From assembly GCA_018827205.1 (NCBI GenBank), contig JAHJXZ010000085.1, positions 1 through 33,644 of the forward strand: DNA of 33,644 bases, read 5' to 3'. The notes under the pieces were generated by a model. The model was not told the DNA's origin. It did not search any database and worked only from the letters and a program-made list of their open reading frames with translations. The DNA comes from Gammaproteobacteria bacterium (GTDB taxonomy: Bacteria; Pseudomonadota; Gammaproteobacteria; Pseudomonadales; Pseudomonadaceae). A program made the translations under genes and the position numbers. This document shows positions 7,738 through 16,567 of this stretch, in pieces; positions within the stretch are counted from its first letter, which is position 1, and the number at the start of each line of letters is the position of its first letter.

Positions 7738-7795
7738 CATCTGGATAGGGGATCCCCGCTCATCGGCACATGAAAAAAGTCCATCTCCGCCCCAC

Positions 7796-9454
7796 TCAGT
7801 CATCAGCGAGGCGCACTTGATTTCGACCATTGTTCTTTGCTGCGTACAGGGCCCGATCAGCCATTTCCATTAGTTCATCAGCAGTGCGCTCGTGGCTAGA
7901 AGCAACGCCAGCGCTGAGGCTCACATGAAAATCCGATAGTTCACCGGCAAAACTGATGCTTAAGAACTGCTGGCGGATTCCGTCAAGAATGCTTACAGCC
8001 TGCTCACCAGTACAATCAGGCAGCACAGCCATGAACTTTTCACCGCCGTAACGCCCAAGGCTATCAACTCGGCGCAAGCGTTGGCGCAACAAGTTGGCAA
8101 GTGCACGTATGACATTGTCGCCAACAGCATGTCCGTGGGTGTCGTTCACCTTCTTGAAATGATCGATATCCAGCATTACTACGCTGGCTGGTTTACCACT
8201 GCGTAGTGCACGCTCTTGCTCGATAGCCACTTGCTCCTTGATATCAGCATGCTTTAGCAACCCGGTCAGGCTATCGCGGGAGAGTGCGTTACTGAGCAGG
8301 CGAGCGCGTTGGGCGCGGGCAAAAACTGTGGCTATCAGACTGTTATCTGAAATCGGCTTGGTAACAAAGTCGTCCCCCGCTCTGATTAAAACGCTCATCT
8401 GGAGCGCGATATCGGTTTCAGCGGACAGATAAATGATGGGCACTCGCAACCAGTCGTCATTGAAGCGGACCACCTGTGCAAGCTCCGGCCCAGAACACCC
8501 AGGCATGTTGACGTCCAGCATCAACACTTCAGGATGAAAGCGGGCCATAGCGTCGAACAATTGCAAAGGATCGTTGACGACTTCAACCAGCATGTTGGCC
8601 CCACTCAACACCAAACGGTATCGACTGGATAACTCGCGATCATCGTCAACGATTAATACTCGATAGGGCTCACCACTCTGCTGGTTGAAACATCGCTCCA
8701 GGCGATTTTCCAGCTTGGCCACGTCAACAGGTTTGCTGAAGAACCCCATTGCACCAATGCGCGCAGCTTGTAATTGGGTGTGAAAATCGTTCTGGGTGGT
8801 GAGTACCAGAAGCGGTAATGAGTGCTCTAAGCGCTGCTGCAATGCTGCGGCGTAATCCAATCCAGTCTGTTGGCCGTCGCCTAAATTAACATCAATGATT
8901 AGTGCATCCGGCAGCTGTTCAACCAAAGCCGCATCGAGTGCAGCGGTGGTTAGGAAATGTGATGCCTGATAGCCGAATGTATTAAGTGTTAAGCGGATAA
9001 CCTCGCCAACCTTCAGCTCATCTTCGAGAATATAAACCCTGTAAGCACCGTCACGATTAGCCCCAACACTGGGCGTTTTTAACACAGGTGCGACTGAAGC
9101 TTGAGAAACCTGCTCCACACTAGCCAGTTGCTGTAGTTCGTTTACCAGCCCCTGCAAACCTTGCCGCTGAAGCTCCAAACTGCTCAGCCACTGTTGCGTC
9201 TGCTGCTCCAGCAACCTGGCACGGGCACCCAACTCACTGAAACCGAAGGTACCAGCACTGCCTGCCAGCCTATGTAACTGATCGCGCAGCTCAGTTAAGC
9301 GTTGCAGTTGCTCGCTCGGGTCAGCGCATGCCTGTAGCTGCAAGGCTTTATCAGCCAGTTGTGGCAGCTCTTCGCGTAATCGCTGTGAGAACTGCTCACC
9401 CAGCTGTTGCAGATGCGCCTGCAAATCAGCCATTTGCTGTTGTCGTTTATCCAC
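7796..9454 (-). CDS. Hpt-REC-REC-GGDEF signalling protein with GGEKF active site
   Basis: A 552-residue cytoplasmic protein ending the signalling operon. Domains: histidine phosphotransfer (about 10-110, His61 in HRLAGSAGTFG); first receiver (137-255, Asp188 in LIIDVNLGDG, Lys241 in FFSKP); second receiver (264-385, Asp314 in LMLDVNMPG, Lys366 in VTKP); GGDEF (about 393-550) with the inhibitory-site motif RRVD (461-464) and signature GGEKF (470-474). Active cyclases need GG(D/E)EF; a Lys in the fourth place should damage metal and GTP binding, so it may be inactive, weak, or a c-di-GMP-binding relay. It begins with GTG at 9454, with GGAG 8 nt upstream, and overlaps the previous gene by 8 nt (GTGGATAA). 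A longer frame reaching 9532 runs inside the upstream gene and is rejected. Confidence 0.9.
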   Translation of the reverse strand: MDKRQQQMADLQAHLQQLGEQFSQRLREELPQLADKALQLQACADPSEQLQRLTELRDQLHRLAGSAGTFGFSELGARARLLEQQTQQWLSSLELQRQGLQGLVNELQQLASVEQVSQASVAPVLKTPSVGANRDGAYRVYILEDELKVGEVIRLTLNTFGYQASHFLTTAALDAALVEQLPDALIIDVNLGDGQQTGLDYAAALQQRLEHSLPLLVLTTQNDFHTQLQAARIGAMGFFSKPVDVAKLENRLERCFNQQSGEPYRVLIVDDDRELSSRYRLVLSGANMLVEVVNDPLQLFDAMARFHPEVLMLDVNMPGCSGPELAQVVRFNDDWLRVPIIYLSAETDIALQMSVLIRAGDDFVTKPISDNSLIATVFARAQRARLLSNALSRDSLTGLLKHADIKEQVAIEQERALRSGKPASVVMLDIDHFKKVNDTHGHAVGDNVIRALANLLRQRLRRVDSLGRYGGEKFMAVLPDCTGEQAVSILDGIRQQFLSISFAGELSDFHVSLSAGVASSHERTADELMEMADRALYAAKNNGRNQVRLADD

Positions 9455-9833
9455 GAGACCGACTCCAAATTGCACGAATTTGAGTCGCCAGTTGCATCGG
9501 ATCAAAAGGCTTAATGATGACGTCACGCGCACCCAAACTGCGATAGTGCTCTATCTCATTTGGCTGAACTTTGGCCGTCATAAAAGCAACAGGGATCTGC
9601 GTGATGTCGACCATCCTGCCAAGTTCCTGAAGTGTTTGCGGGCCATCCATGCCCGGCATCATGACATCCAGCAGAATGAAATCAGGAGCAAATCCTTGAA
9701 CTTGGTCGAGGGCATCCTGACCACAACTACAACTCAACACCGTAAAACCACCGACCGCTTCCAGTGCCACCTTAGCAACTGCCTGGATCGATGGGTCATC
9801 CTCGACATGAAGAATTCGTTTGAGGTCAGGCAT
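9447..9833 (-). CDS. Single-domain response regulator (CheY-like)
   Basis: A 128-residue receiver domain with nothing attached: acidic pair EDD (11-13), phospho-acceptor Asp56 in FILLDVMMPGMDG, Thr in AFMTAK and Lys in IIKPFDP. Such proteins act either as phosphate shuttles between kinase and Hpt, as phosphate sinks, or by binding a target protein. Here it lies between the REC-REC hybrid kinase and the Hpt-REC-REC-GGDEF protein, so a shuttle role is likely. The start at 9833 is chosen over the ATG at 9839 because AAGGAG lies 7 nt upstream of the former and too close to the latter. The start overlaps the stop of the preceding gene by 8 nt (ATGCCTGA), implying coupled translation. Confidence 0.92.
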   Translation of the reverse strand: MPDLKRILHVEDDPSIQAVAKVALEAVGGFTVLSCSCGQDALDQVQGFAPDFILLDVMMPGMDGPQTLQELGRMVDITQIPVAFMTAKVQPNEIEHYRSLGARDVIIKPFDPMQLATQIRAIWSRSRG

Positions 9834-12696
9834 ATCCATTCTCCTTGGTCGGCAACAGTCGAGCCAGAATATCGAGGAAGTCTTGAGCCTCCGTTCTGGA
9901 CTTTGCGAGCGCCGCTTCAACGCGGCTTAGTTGTTCCGTTGAAAGCTCTGTCGAGGACAGGACCACTATCGGCAGTCCAGGGCAAAGCTGGTGAATTTCC
10001 TCTATAAGCTCAAGACCATTACCATCAGGCAAGTTCAAATCCAGTAACACCAAATCCAGACTGCCGGCGATTAGACGCTGACGGGCTTCGTTTAAAGTGG
10101 CTACGCCAATAAATTCCGCCAGGTGGCGGCCCTGCTCGGCAATCACCACGCGCAAGTCTGCATCATCCTCAACATGCAGAATGCGTGGCTTCTCATGCAT
10201 ACCACTAAGCGCCCGTCGCAACCCACCCAACAAGCGGGCTGGATCAATCGGCTTATCCAGCCAGTCCAGCACATGCAGCCCCCCCTGAAGGCTCAGTTGG
10301 CCTTGTTCACTAGCCGCCGAAATCACCAAGATAGGTATGTCTCGGACATTGTGATCGCGGTGTAACTCCTGAATGAACTCCACGCCATTGCCATCTGGCA
10401 GACGTAAATCCAACGTAATCGCGGCTACCGGTTCGCGCTCAAGTAGCTCTCGGGCAGCGGCCAGGCTATGCGCCAGCAGAACGCGGTAGCCAGCCCCTTG
10501 AAGCAGCATTAGCAGTAACCGTGCAATATCAGCCTCATCTTCAATAACCAAAATAGTCGGCCGTTGTAGATCAGGCGCAGGCGTGTGAACCATTAAAACT
10601 GGCAGCTCAAACCAGAAGGTACTGCCATGCCCCTCCTGCGAGTCAAAGCCGATAAGACCGCCCATGCGCTCAATCAGTTCTTTACTGATGGCCAGTCCCA
10701 GCCCCGTACCGCCTTTCTGCCGCTGATCGCCACTTTCAGCCTGAGAGAACTTATGGAAGATATGGCTGCGGAAATGCTCGGGAATACCACTGCCTTGATC
10801 CGTCACGCTGACCCGCACACGGCCATCACGCAACGTCGTATGCAAGCGGACCTGACCACCGGACGGGGAAAACTTGATGGCATTTGAAAGAAAGTTGGAT
10901 AACACCTGCTGCAAGCGCAGGGCATCAGCCCTAACTTGGAGCATCGGTATAGGGTCCAGGTGCAGTTCTATCTGATGCTGACTTGCATAGGACTGATTGC
11001 AGCTCACGGCCTCTTCTAGCTCTGCGGCGAGTGCCAAGTTACTCAGTTCGAAACTGAGCTTGCCCGCAGCAAGTTTGTCCATGTCCAACAGGTCGTTAAT
11101 CAGATGGCTAAGGCGCTGACTGTTCTGCTGAGCGATTTCCAACATCGCTCGCATGGACTCAGGAACAACCCCTAACGCACCACCATTAACCAAGCCCAGC
11201 GAGCCTGAAATAGACGTCAACGGTGTACGCAGTTCGTGGCTGACGGTAGAAACAAAGTCGTTTTTCAGTTGCTCAATGCGTTTCTGTTCGCTGAGATCCA
11301 TGGCTGTGCCACTGGCACGCATCATCTGACCATCGCTTGAATATTGGATTAGCGCCCGTATCAGTACCGGCAAACTGTAACCATCATGCGTCAATAAGCG
11401 ACATTCATGATTTAGGTATTTCTCGGCTTCACCTTCCGAGGGTTGCAGCAGGTCTTGCAGCACAGGCAAATCTTCGGGGTGAAACAGTTGCGCCCAATCG
11501 TTGAACGGCGGCTGGGGGCCCTCATCGGGATAATCGAGCATCTGCCACATGCGGGGGGCGGCATAAAAGCTTGCACTCTGCATATCCAAATCCCACCAGC
11601 CATCATGACCGCCCTGAAGCACACGTTGCAGCCGCACCTCGCTGTTGCGTAACTGAACGGTCATGTCGCCAGCAAGTTTAAGTGCTTGCTGCTGGCCCTG
11701 GGCAAGGGTGCGCGTGAGGAAAAACAGCAGCACACTGATGATGCCGCCCAGAAGAAGGAGAAGGTCCTGCCCCTGATGGAAGCGCTTGAAAAACCCTGGC
11801 TGGGCATAGAAGGCCAAAGTCCAGGTCTGTCCAAACAGTTGAAGTGTTGCCTGACTTAATGCCGCACTGCCGGACTCAACACTCGGGGCGCTGACGAACA
11901 GCTGTTGCTCGGAATCGACTTTGGCGCCGGAGAACAAGGCAAAATCAATCTGCAACTTGCGCCCGTCAAGAATCCCCCTCATCAGATCGCTGACACGGTA
12001 CGGGCTGTAAACAAAACCGCGTAAGGCCTTGAAGCGCTCTTTCGTGTTAGTTAACGGCGCACCTGAACGATAAACAGGTACGTACATAAGCAAACCGGCC
12101 TGAACCGGGCCTGTCGTTTCTTGCAGTAGCGTCACTTTACCGCTGAGCTGTGCCTTACCCGTTTCTGCAGCTTTGCGCATGGCCGCTCTGCGCATGGGTT
12201 CGGAGTACATATCAAAGCCGAAAGCCGCAAGATTACGCCCGCTAAACGGCTCTAGAAACAGGATGGATGTGTATAAATCACGAGTTCCCGGCGGGCGCAC
12301 AGAGAAATCAGCAAACCCTTCGTTGCGCACAGCAGCCTCAAATTCTGCCAACTGGCCAGGCCAGATTACCTGACTAAAACCCACGCCCAGAATGCCGGGA
12401 TAGTTGGTCTCCAGGTCAAGACGCTGCACATAGTGGCGCCAGTCGTCACGGCTGACCGACTCACTCGCCTCAAACAAACCAGCCCCTCCCAGCAAAATTT
12501 GCCGATGATTATTCATGCGCTTTTCAACAGCTTCTACCACCTCGTCGGCTAGCTGCTGAAAGTGCAGTTCAGCTGCTGCTTGCTGGCTGGCGCGCAAGCC
12601 ATACCAAGCCCCCACCGTTGCGAGCAAACCACAGAGCAGAACCACAAGCGGCATCATGCGAGGGCGCAGGGATAGGAGTTTTTCAAGTGAACTCAT
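9826..12696 (-). CDS. CHASE-PAS hybrid histidine kinase with two receiver domains
   Basis: A 956-residue inner-membrane hybrid kinase. Membrane segments at about 14-33 and 310-332 enclose a periplasmic CHASE sensor (about 60-290; it contains YPGILGVGF and SILFLEPFSGRNLAAFGFDM, typical of the family). Then a PAS domain (355-470), HisKA with His487 in VSHELRTPLTS, the ATPase domain (about 585-700; N box SNFLSNAIKFSP, G2 box GGTGLGLAIS), receiver 1 (712-830, Asp763) and receiver 2 (836-950, Asp886). Phosphate would flow from His487 to one receiver, then to an Hpt (His61 of the last gene or the free Hpt at 22,447-22,953). It is the only kinase of the four with its own receivers, so it is the probable hub. 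The start overlaps the previous stop as ATGA. Confidence 0.94.
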   Translation of the reverse strand: MSSLEKLLSLRPRMMPLVVLLCGLLATVGAWYGLRASQQAAAELHFQQLADEVVEAVEKRMNNHRQILLGGAGLFEASESVSRDDWRHYVQRLDLETNYPGILGVGFSQVIWPGQLAEFEAAVRNEGFADFSVRPPGTRDLYTSILFLEPFSGRNLAAFGFDMYSEPMRRAAMRKAAETGKAQLSGKVTLLQETTGPVQAGLLMYVPVYRSGAPLTNTKERFKALRGFVYSPYRVSDLMRGILDGRKLQIDFALFSGAKVDSEQQLFVSAPSVESGSAALSQATLQLFGQTWTLAFYAQPGFFKRFHQGQDLLLLLGGIISVLLFFLTRTLAQGQQQALKLAGDMTVQLRNSEVRLQRVLQGGHDGWWDLDMQSASFYAAPRMWQMLDYPDEGPQPPFNDWAQLFHPEDLPVLQDLLQPSEGEAEKYLNHECRLLTHDGYSLPVLIRALIQYSSDGQMMRASGTAMDLSEQKRIEQLKNDFVSTVSHELRTPLTSISGSLGLVNGGALGVVPESMRAMLEIAQQNSQRLSHLINDLLDMDKLAAGKLSFELSNLALAAELEEAVSCNQSYASQHQIELHLDPIPMLQVRADALRLQQVLSNFLSNAIKFSPSGGQVRLHTTLRDGRVRVSVTDQGSGIPEHFRSHIFHKFSQAESGDQRQKGGTGLGLAISKELIERMGGLIGFDSQEGHGSTFWFELPVLMVHTPAPDLQRPTILVIEDEADIARLLLMLLQGAGYRVLLAHSLAAARELLEREPVAAITLDLRLPDGNGVEFIQELHRDHNVRDIPILVISAASEQGQLSLQGGLHVLDWLDKPIDPARLLGGLRRALSGMHEKPRILHVEDDADLRVVIAEQGRHLAEFIGVATLNEARQRLIAGSLDLVLLDLNLPDGNGLELIEEIHQLCPGLPIVVLSSTELSTEQLSRVEAALAKSRTEAQDFLDILARLLPTKENGYA

Positions 12697-14651
12697 AATT
12701 CGTCTTCCTGATGGTGCAGTGGCAGCTCAATCCAGAACGTGCTGCCCCGTTGCGGCTCACTGACAAAGCCAATAGTGCCCCCCATGCGCTCTATCAGCTC
12801 TTTACTGATGGCCAAGCCAAGACCGGTACCGCCTTTTTGACGGCTGTCGCTCGCGTCGGCCTGGGAAAATTTCTTGAAAATGCGAGCTGTGAAATCCGCG
12901 GGTATTCCAGGCCCCTGGTCACTCACCAGAATGCGCACAGACTGCCCCTCAATCTCGCTGTAAAGGCGAACCTCCCCTTGCGCTGGGGAAAACTTCAGTG
13001 CATTGGACAGCAGATTGCTCAACACCTGTTGCAGACGCTGAGCGTCAGCCAGCACCTGCAGGTCTGGACAATTGGAATGCAGTAGGCGAACGCCAAGATG
13101 CTGAGCGAAGCCCTGATGGCTGGCGTCGCACTCTGCCAACAACTCATCCAGCTTGATCGGTTGCAGATCAAAGCTCATTTTCCCAGCAATCAGCTTGTCC
13201 ATATCCAGCAGATCATCAATCAACTGACGTAAGCGGCGACTGTTACCCTCCGCAATCGCCAGCATGTCTTTGATGGCATCAGGCACTGCGCCGAGAGCAC
13301 CGCCATTGATCAAGCCAAGTGAACCGGTAATGGAGGTCAGTGGTGTGCGCAGTTCGTGACTAACGGTGGACACAAACTCATCTTTCAGCCGCTCCAGATG
13401 CTTGCGCTCGGTAATGTCACTGATAAAGCCATGCCACATGACGCTACCGTCGGGACAGCGCTGCGGTGCAGAACGTCCTTCAACCCAAATAAGCCCCTTA
13501 GTGGGATGTTGCACCCGGTACTCCTGATGCCATAGCTCAAGATTGGCGGCAGAGGTGGCAATGCTTTCACTTATCCCCTGCACATCATCGGGGTCAATCA
13601 AGGCGTATACGGCAGTAGCATCGTTCGCAACTGCCTCCGGCGTAAGCCCATAAATACTTTCAATGCCTTGGCTGGCATAGGGGAAACAGCTGCGACCGTC
13701 TTCGAACAGTTGGAACTGATAGACCACGCCCGGCAATTGAGCACTAAGAAGTTGTAAGCGCTGCAGCGCTTCTTCGCGATAACTCAGATCATGAACAATG
13801 CACAGATAGCCTAGATCGAACTTGTCATCCAGACAGACGGGAGAAAGGTTCAACAACACCGGTACCGTATGGCCGGAGGCATGTCGCATCTGCACTTCAT
13901 GCAGCTGGCCCTGGCTGCTGCCTTGAGCAGGTATTGAACGCAGTGCATCACGGGTCAACTGGCGATCATTTAGCGGCAGGAGCAACTCAAGTTCTCGCCC
14001 GTGCAGGCCATCTGCGCTGTAGCCCAGCAAGGTGGCAACACCTGGGCTGGCTTGTTGAATCAAGCCAGCCGGATCGACCACCAGCACGGCGGCACCCGCA
14101 CTACTCAGCATGGCTTTGTGTACGGCAGCTTGCTCGCGCTGATGACGTGACTGCAGGCGCAGCTCAAAGAGTTGTACGGTTTGTTGCGCAAGCAGCTTCA
14201 AGCTTTGGCGCTGTTGCTCATTAAGTTGACGCGGCTGCCGGTCAATCACACACAAAGTGCCAAGGTTATGGCCATGCCCATCGCTGAGCGGCATACCGGC
14301 ATAGAAGCGAATATCAGGGTCGCTGGTGACCAATGGGTTATCGCTAAAGCGTGGGTCGAGCAGCGCATTTTCGATTTCAAAAAGCTCGTTACGATTGATC
14401 GCATGGGCACAGAAAGCCAGCTCTCGTGGTGTCTCGCTTGCCCCCAACCCGACACGGCTCTTGAACCACTGGCGCTCGGCATCAACAAGTGAAATCAGCG
14501 CAATGGGGGTATTACAGATCTGCGCCGCCAATGCAGTGATGTTGTCGAACATGGCTTCGGCAGGTGTGTCCAGCAGCTCGAATGCAAGCAAAGCTGCAAG
14601 TCGACTGGGCTCGTTAAGCGGGGCCTGAGGGTGCCCTGGATGCTTGCTCAT
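12693..14651 (-). CDS. Cytoplasmic GAF-PAS-PAS histidine kinase
   Basis: A 652-residue kinase without membrane segments. The GAF domain (about 35-165) has the pattern of cytosolic GAF sensors (ALISLVDAERQWFKSRVGL, CAHAI, FYAGMPL, GTLCVID). Two PAS domains follow (about 175-292 and 300-417, the second with its PAC part ending FISDITERK). Then HisKA with His432 in VSHELRTPLTS and an ATPase domain ending in GSTFWIELPL. No receiver domain is present, so it must pass phosphate to a separate receiver: the hybrid kinase, the CheY-like protein or the REC-HDOD protein. The kinase core is very like that of its three neighbours, while the sensor half is different. Both ends overlap neighbours by 4 nt (ATGA). 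The ligand of the GAF/PAS domains is not predictable. Confidence 0.94.
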   Translation of the reverse strand: MSKHPGHPQAPLNEPSRLAALLAFELLDTPAEAMFDNITALAAQICNTPIALISLVDAERQWFKSRVGLGASETPRELAFCAHAINRNELFEIENALLDPRFSDNPLVTSDPDIRFYAGMPLSDGHGHNLGTLCVIDRQPRQLNEQQRQSLKLLAQQTVQLFELRLQSRHQREQAAVHKAMLSSAGAAVLVVDPAGLIQQASPGVATLLGYSADGLHGRELELLLPLNDRQLTRDALRSIPAQGSSQGQLHEVQMRHASGHTVPVLLNLSPVCLDDKFDLGYLCIVHDLSYREEALQRLQLLSAQLPGVVYQFQLFEDGRSCFPYASQGIESIYGLTPEAVANDATAVYALIDPDDVQGISESIATSAANLELWHQEYRVQHPTKGLIWVEGRSAPQRCPDGSVMWHGFISDITERKHLERLKDEFVSTVSHELRTPLTSITGSLGLINGGALGAVPDAIKDMLAIAEGNSRRLRQLIDDLLDMDKLIAGKMSFDLQPIKLDELLAECDASHQGFAQHLGVRLLHSNCPDLQVLADAQRLQQVLSNLLSNALKFSPAQGEVRLYSEIEGQSVRILVSDQGPGIPADFTARIFKKFSQADASDSRQKGGTGLGLAISKELIERMGGTIGFVSEPQRGSTFWIELPLHHQEDEL

Positions 14652-16567
14652 AAATTGGCCCGCTGCGTCGACGTTGTATGGAGGGGGAGTTCAAACCAGA
14701 AGGTACTGCCCTGACCTTTGACGGAGTCAAAACCGATACGTCCATGCATGCGTTCTAGCAACTCCTTACTAATCGCCAAGCCAAGACCTGTGCCACCTTT
14801 CTGTCTGCTATCACTGGCATCTGCCTGGGAAAACTTGCTGAAAATTCGGGTCTTAAAATCTTCATCAATACCCGCCCCTTGATCCTGGACACTGACCCTA
14901 ACCTGATCGGCATGCTCCTCGACCAACAGCCTTACCTGAGTACCCGGCGGAGAGAACTTGGCTGCATTGGATAGCAGATTAGCCAGCACCTGGGCCAGGC
15001 GCTGCTCATCCACCACAACACGCACACTGCGGGGAGGTCCCACCAGATGCAACGAGACCTGATGTTGATCTGCATAGGGCTGATTATGCGCCACGGCCTC
15101 TTCGAGCAACGGCCATAGCCACTGATCGCGCAGCTCAACGCGAATCTTACCGGCCATGAGCTTTTCCATGTCCAGTAAGTCGTCAATCAACGCCTGCAAG
15201 CTTAGGCTGTTGGCATGGGCGATTTGCAGCAATTGCTGCATGGCATGAGGCACCTCACCCAGCACCCCACCGTTAATCAGCCCCAGCGCACCGGCGATGG
15301 CAGTCAGTGGCGTGCGTAATTCATGGCTGACACTGGCAGTAAACTCACTCTGTAGACGCTGTAAACGCAACCGCTCACGCATGTCCTGCACATGCAGAAT
15401 GCGCACCTCATCAGCCCCACCCAAAGAGCCAAGAATCGCAGCACTGCACTCAACCGGAATCTGCAGATGCTGCGTATCAACCAAGGTCAAAAACCAACTG
15501 TTGTTATGCCCTGGGCGAATAGCCGAGACATGTGCAGAGAGCGACTCATGCTCAGTTGGCAGGCAATATGAGTGGAGTGGGCGACGCAGCAGTTGCTCTG
15601 CGGGCAATTGCAATAACCGACTAAACGCCTGGTTCACGGCAAGCAGCACACCTTCAGCCGACATCAGCACCATTCCTTGCGGAGCTAATTCAAACGCCTG
15701 AAGAAAATCTCGTTGGCTTTGATTGAGCGCCAACAACAGGTTGGCTCGGCGTTGCTGCGTGTGCAGGGTAAAACCGATTAACCCGGCCACGGTAAAAGCT
15801 AACCCCCAACCGAGTATGCGCAACCCGATGAAGGTTTTCCTCGCGGGGGTCAGGGACGCTGCCTGAAGTTGCCACTGGGCGCCAGCCAAGGAAACAGGTA
15901 GCACTACCGCGCCTTGATTGGCAGCCTCAGCCGCCTGATCTGCTGGCGTAAACGTCACAGCTATACCGCGCTTGCGGGCTATAGACTCGACTTCAGCGGC
16001 CAGTTGTTCGAAATCGATAACGGTACTGATCAGCCCCCAGTAGCTTTGGTCATTTAAAAAAACCGGTACTCGGTAGATCAACCCTTGTCCCCCCTGAAGC
16101 AGAGGCAGCGGCCCTACCAGATGTGGCTTACGGCTGGCGATGACACGTTGAATGGCCGGCCACTGCGCGGCTAGATCCGGGTAATAAAGCCCCAGAGCAG
16201 ACTCATTACCTGCCAGCGGGTAGAGAAAATCAATGCGGTTACCTGGTGCCAAGCCTATGTTGCGAATATGCCGCCCCTGCTCAAAGAGGCCGCGCAGCCA
16301 GGGCTGTAATTCAGTTTCATCGATGCGCCCCTGCTTGGCGGGAATGTAGCTGGCAAGACCGGTAGCCAGATGCAGGGTGGCGTTGAGTTCAGCCAGTAGT
16401 ACTGCCCGGACTTCATAGGCATGGGCCAGCAGGCGTTGCTGCTCAAGTTCGTGCTGACGCAGGCTGTACTGCCGTAACAGCAGCTCCACACCCAGGCCAA
16501 GAATCAGCAGAATGGCCAGGCTGCTCAACATGCCCGTGATCAACCTGCGCGGGCTGTGATCACTCAT
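14648..16567 (-). CDS. Membrane-anchored sensor-PAS histidine kinase
   Basis: A 639-residue inner-membrane kinase. Membrane segments at about 9-31 and 247-268 enclose a periplasmic domain of about 210 residues with a CHASE-like centre (RHIRNIGLAPGNRIDFLYPLAG, HLVGPLPLLQGGQGLIYRVPVF). A cytoplasmic PAS domain (about 285-400) precedes HisKA with His415 in VSHELRTPLTAIAG and an ATPase domain with the N box LANLLSNAAKFSP and G2 box GGTGLGLAIS. There is no receiver. The core closely matches the other kinases of the operon, especially that of the next gene upstream (shared GALGLINGG and GEVP), so the pair probably arose by duplication. The start overlaps the upstream stop as ATGA. It probably senses a periplasmic small molecule; which one is unknown. 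Confidence 0.93.
   Translation of the reverse strand: MSDHSPRRLITGMLSSLAILLILGLGVELLLRQYSLRQHELEQQRLLAHAYEVRAVLLAELNATLHLATGLASYIPAKQGRIDETELQPWLRGLFEQGRHIRNIGLAPGNRIDFLYPLAGNESALGLYYPDLAAQWPAIQRVIASRKPHLVGPLPLLQGGQGLIYRVPVFLNDQSYWGLISTVIDFEQLAAEVESIARKRGIAVTFTPADQAAEAANQGAVVLPVSLAGAQWQLQAASLTPARKTFIGLRILGWGLAFTVAGLIGFTLHTQQRRANLLLALNQSQRDFLQAFELAPQGMVLMSAEGVLLAVNQAFSRLLQLPAEQLLRRPLHSYCLPTEHESLSAHVSAIRPGHNNSWFLTLVDTQHLQIPVECSAAILGSLGGADEVRILHVQDMRERLRLQRLQSEFTASVSHELRTPLTAIAGALGLINGGVLGEVPHAMQQLLQIAHANSLSLQALIDDLLDMEKLMAGKIRVELRDQWLWPLLEEAVAHNQPYADQHQVSLHLVGPPRSVRVVVDEQRLAQVLANLLSNAAKFSPPGTQVRLLVEEHADQVRVSVQDQGAGIDEDFKTRIFSKFSQADASDSRQKGGTGLGLAISKELLERMHGRIGFDSVKGQGSTFWFELPLHTTSTQRANL

Noticed and set aside
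7745..7760. GGGGATCCCC palindrome as a terminator or border
   Set aside because: It is a short perfect palindrome without a T-run and without a partner elsewhere; too little to support a role.
9455..9532. N-terminal extension of the Hpt-REC-REC-GGDEF protein
   Set aside because: The extra 26 codons lie inside the upstream receiver gene; the GTG at 9454 has GGAG in place and gives the same 8-nt overlap type as the junction before it.
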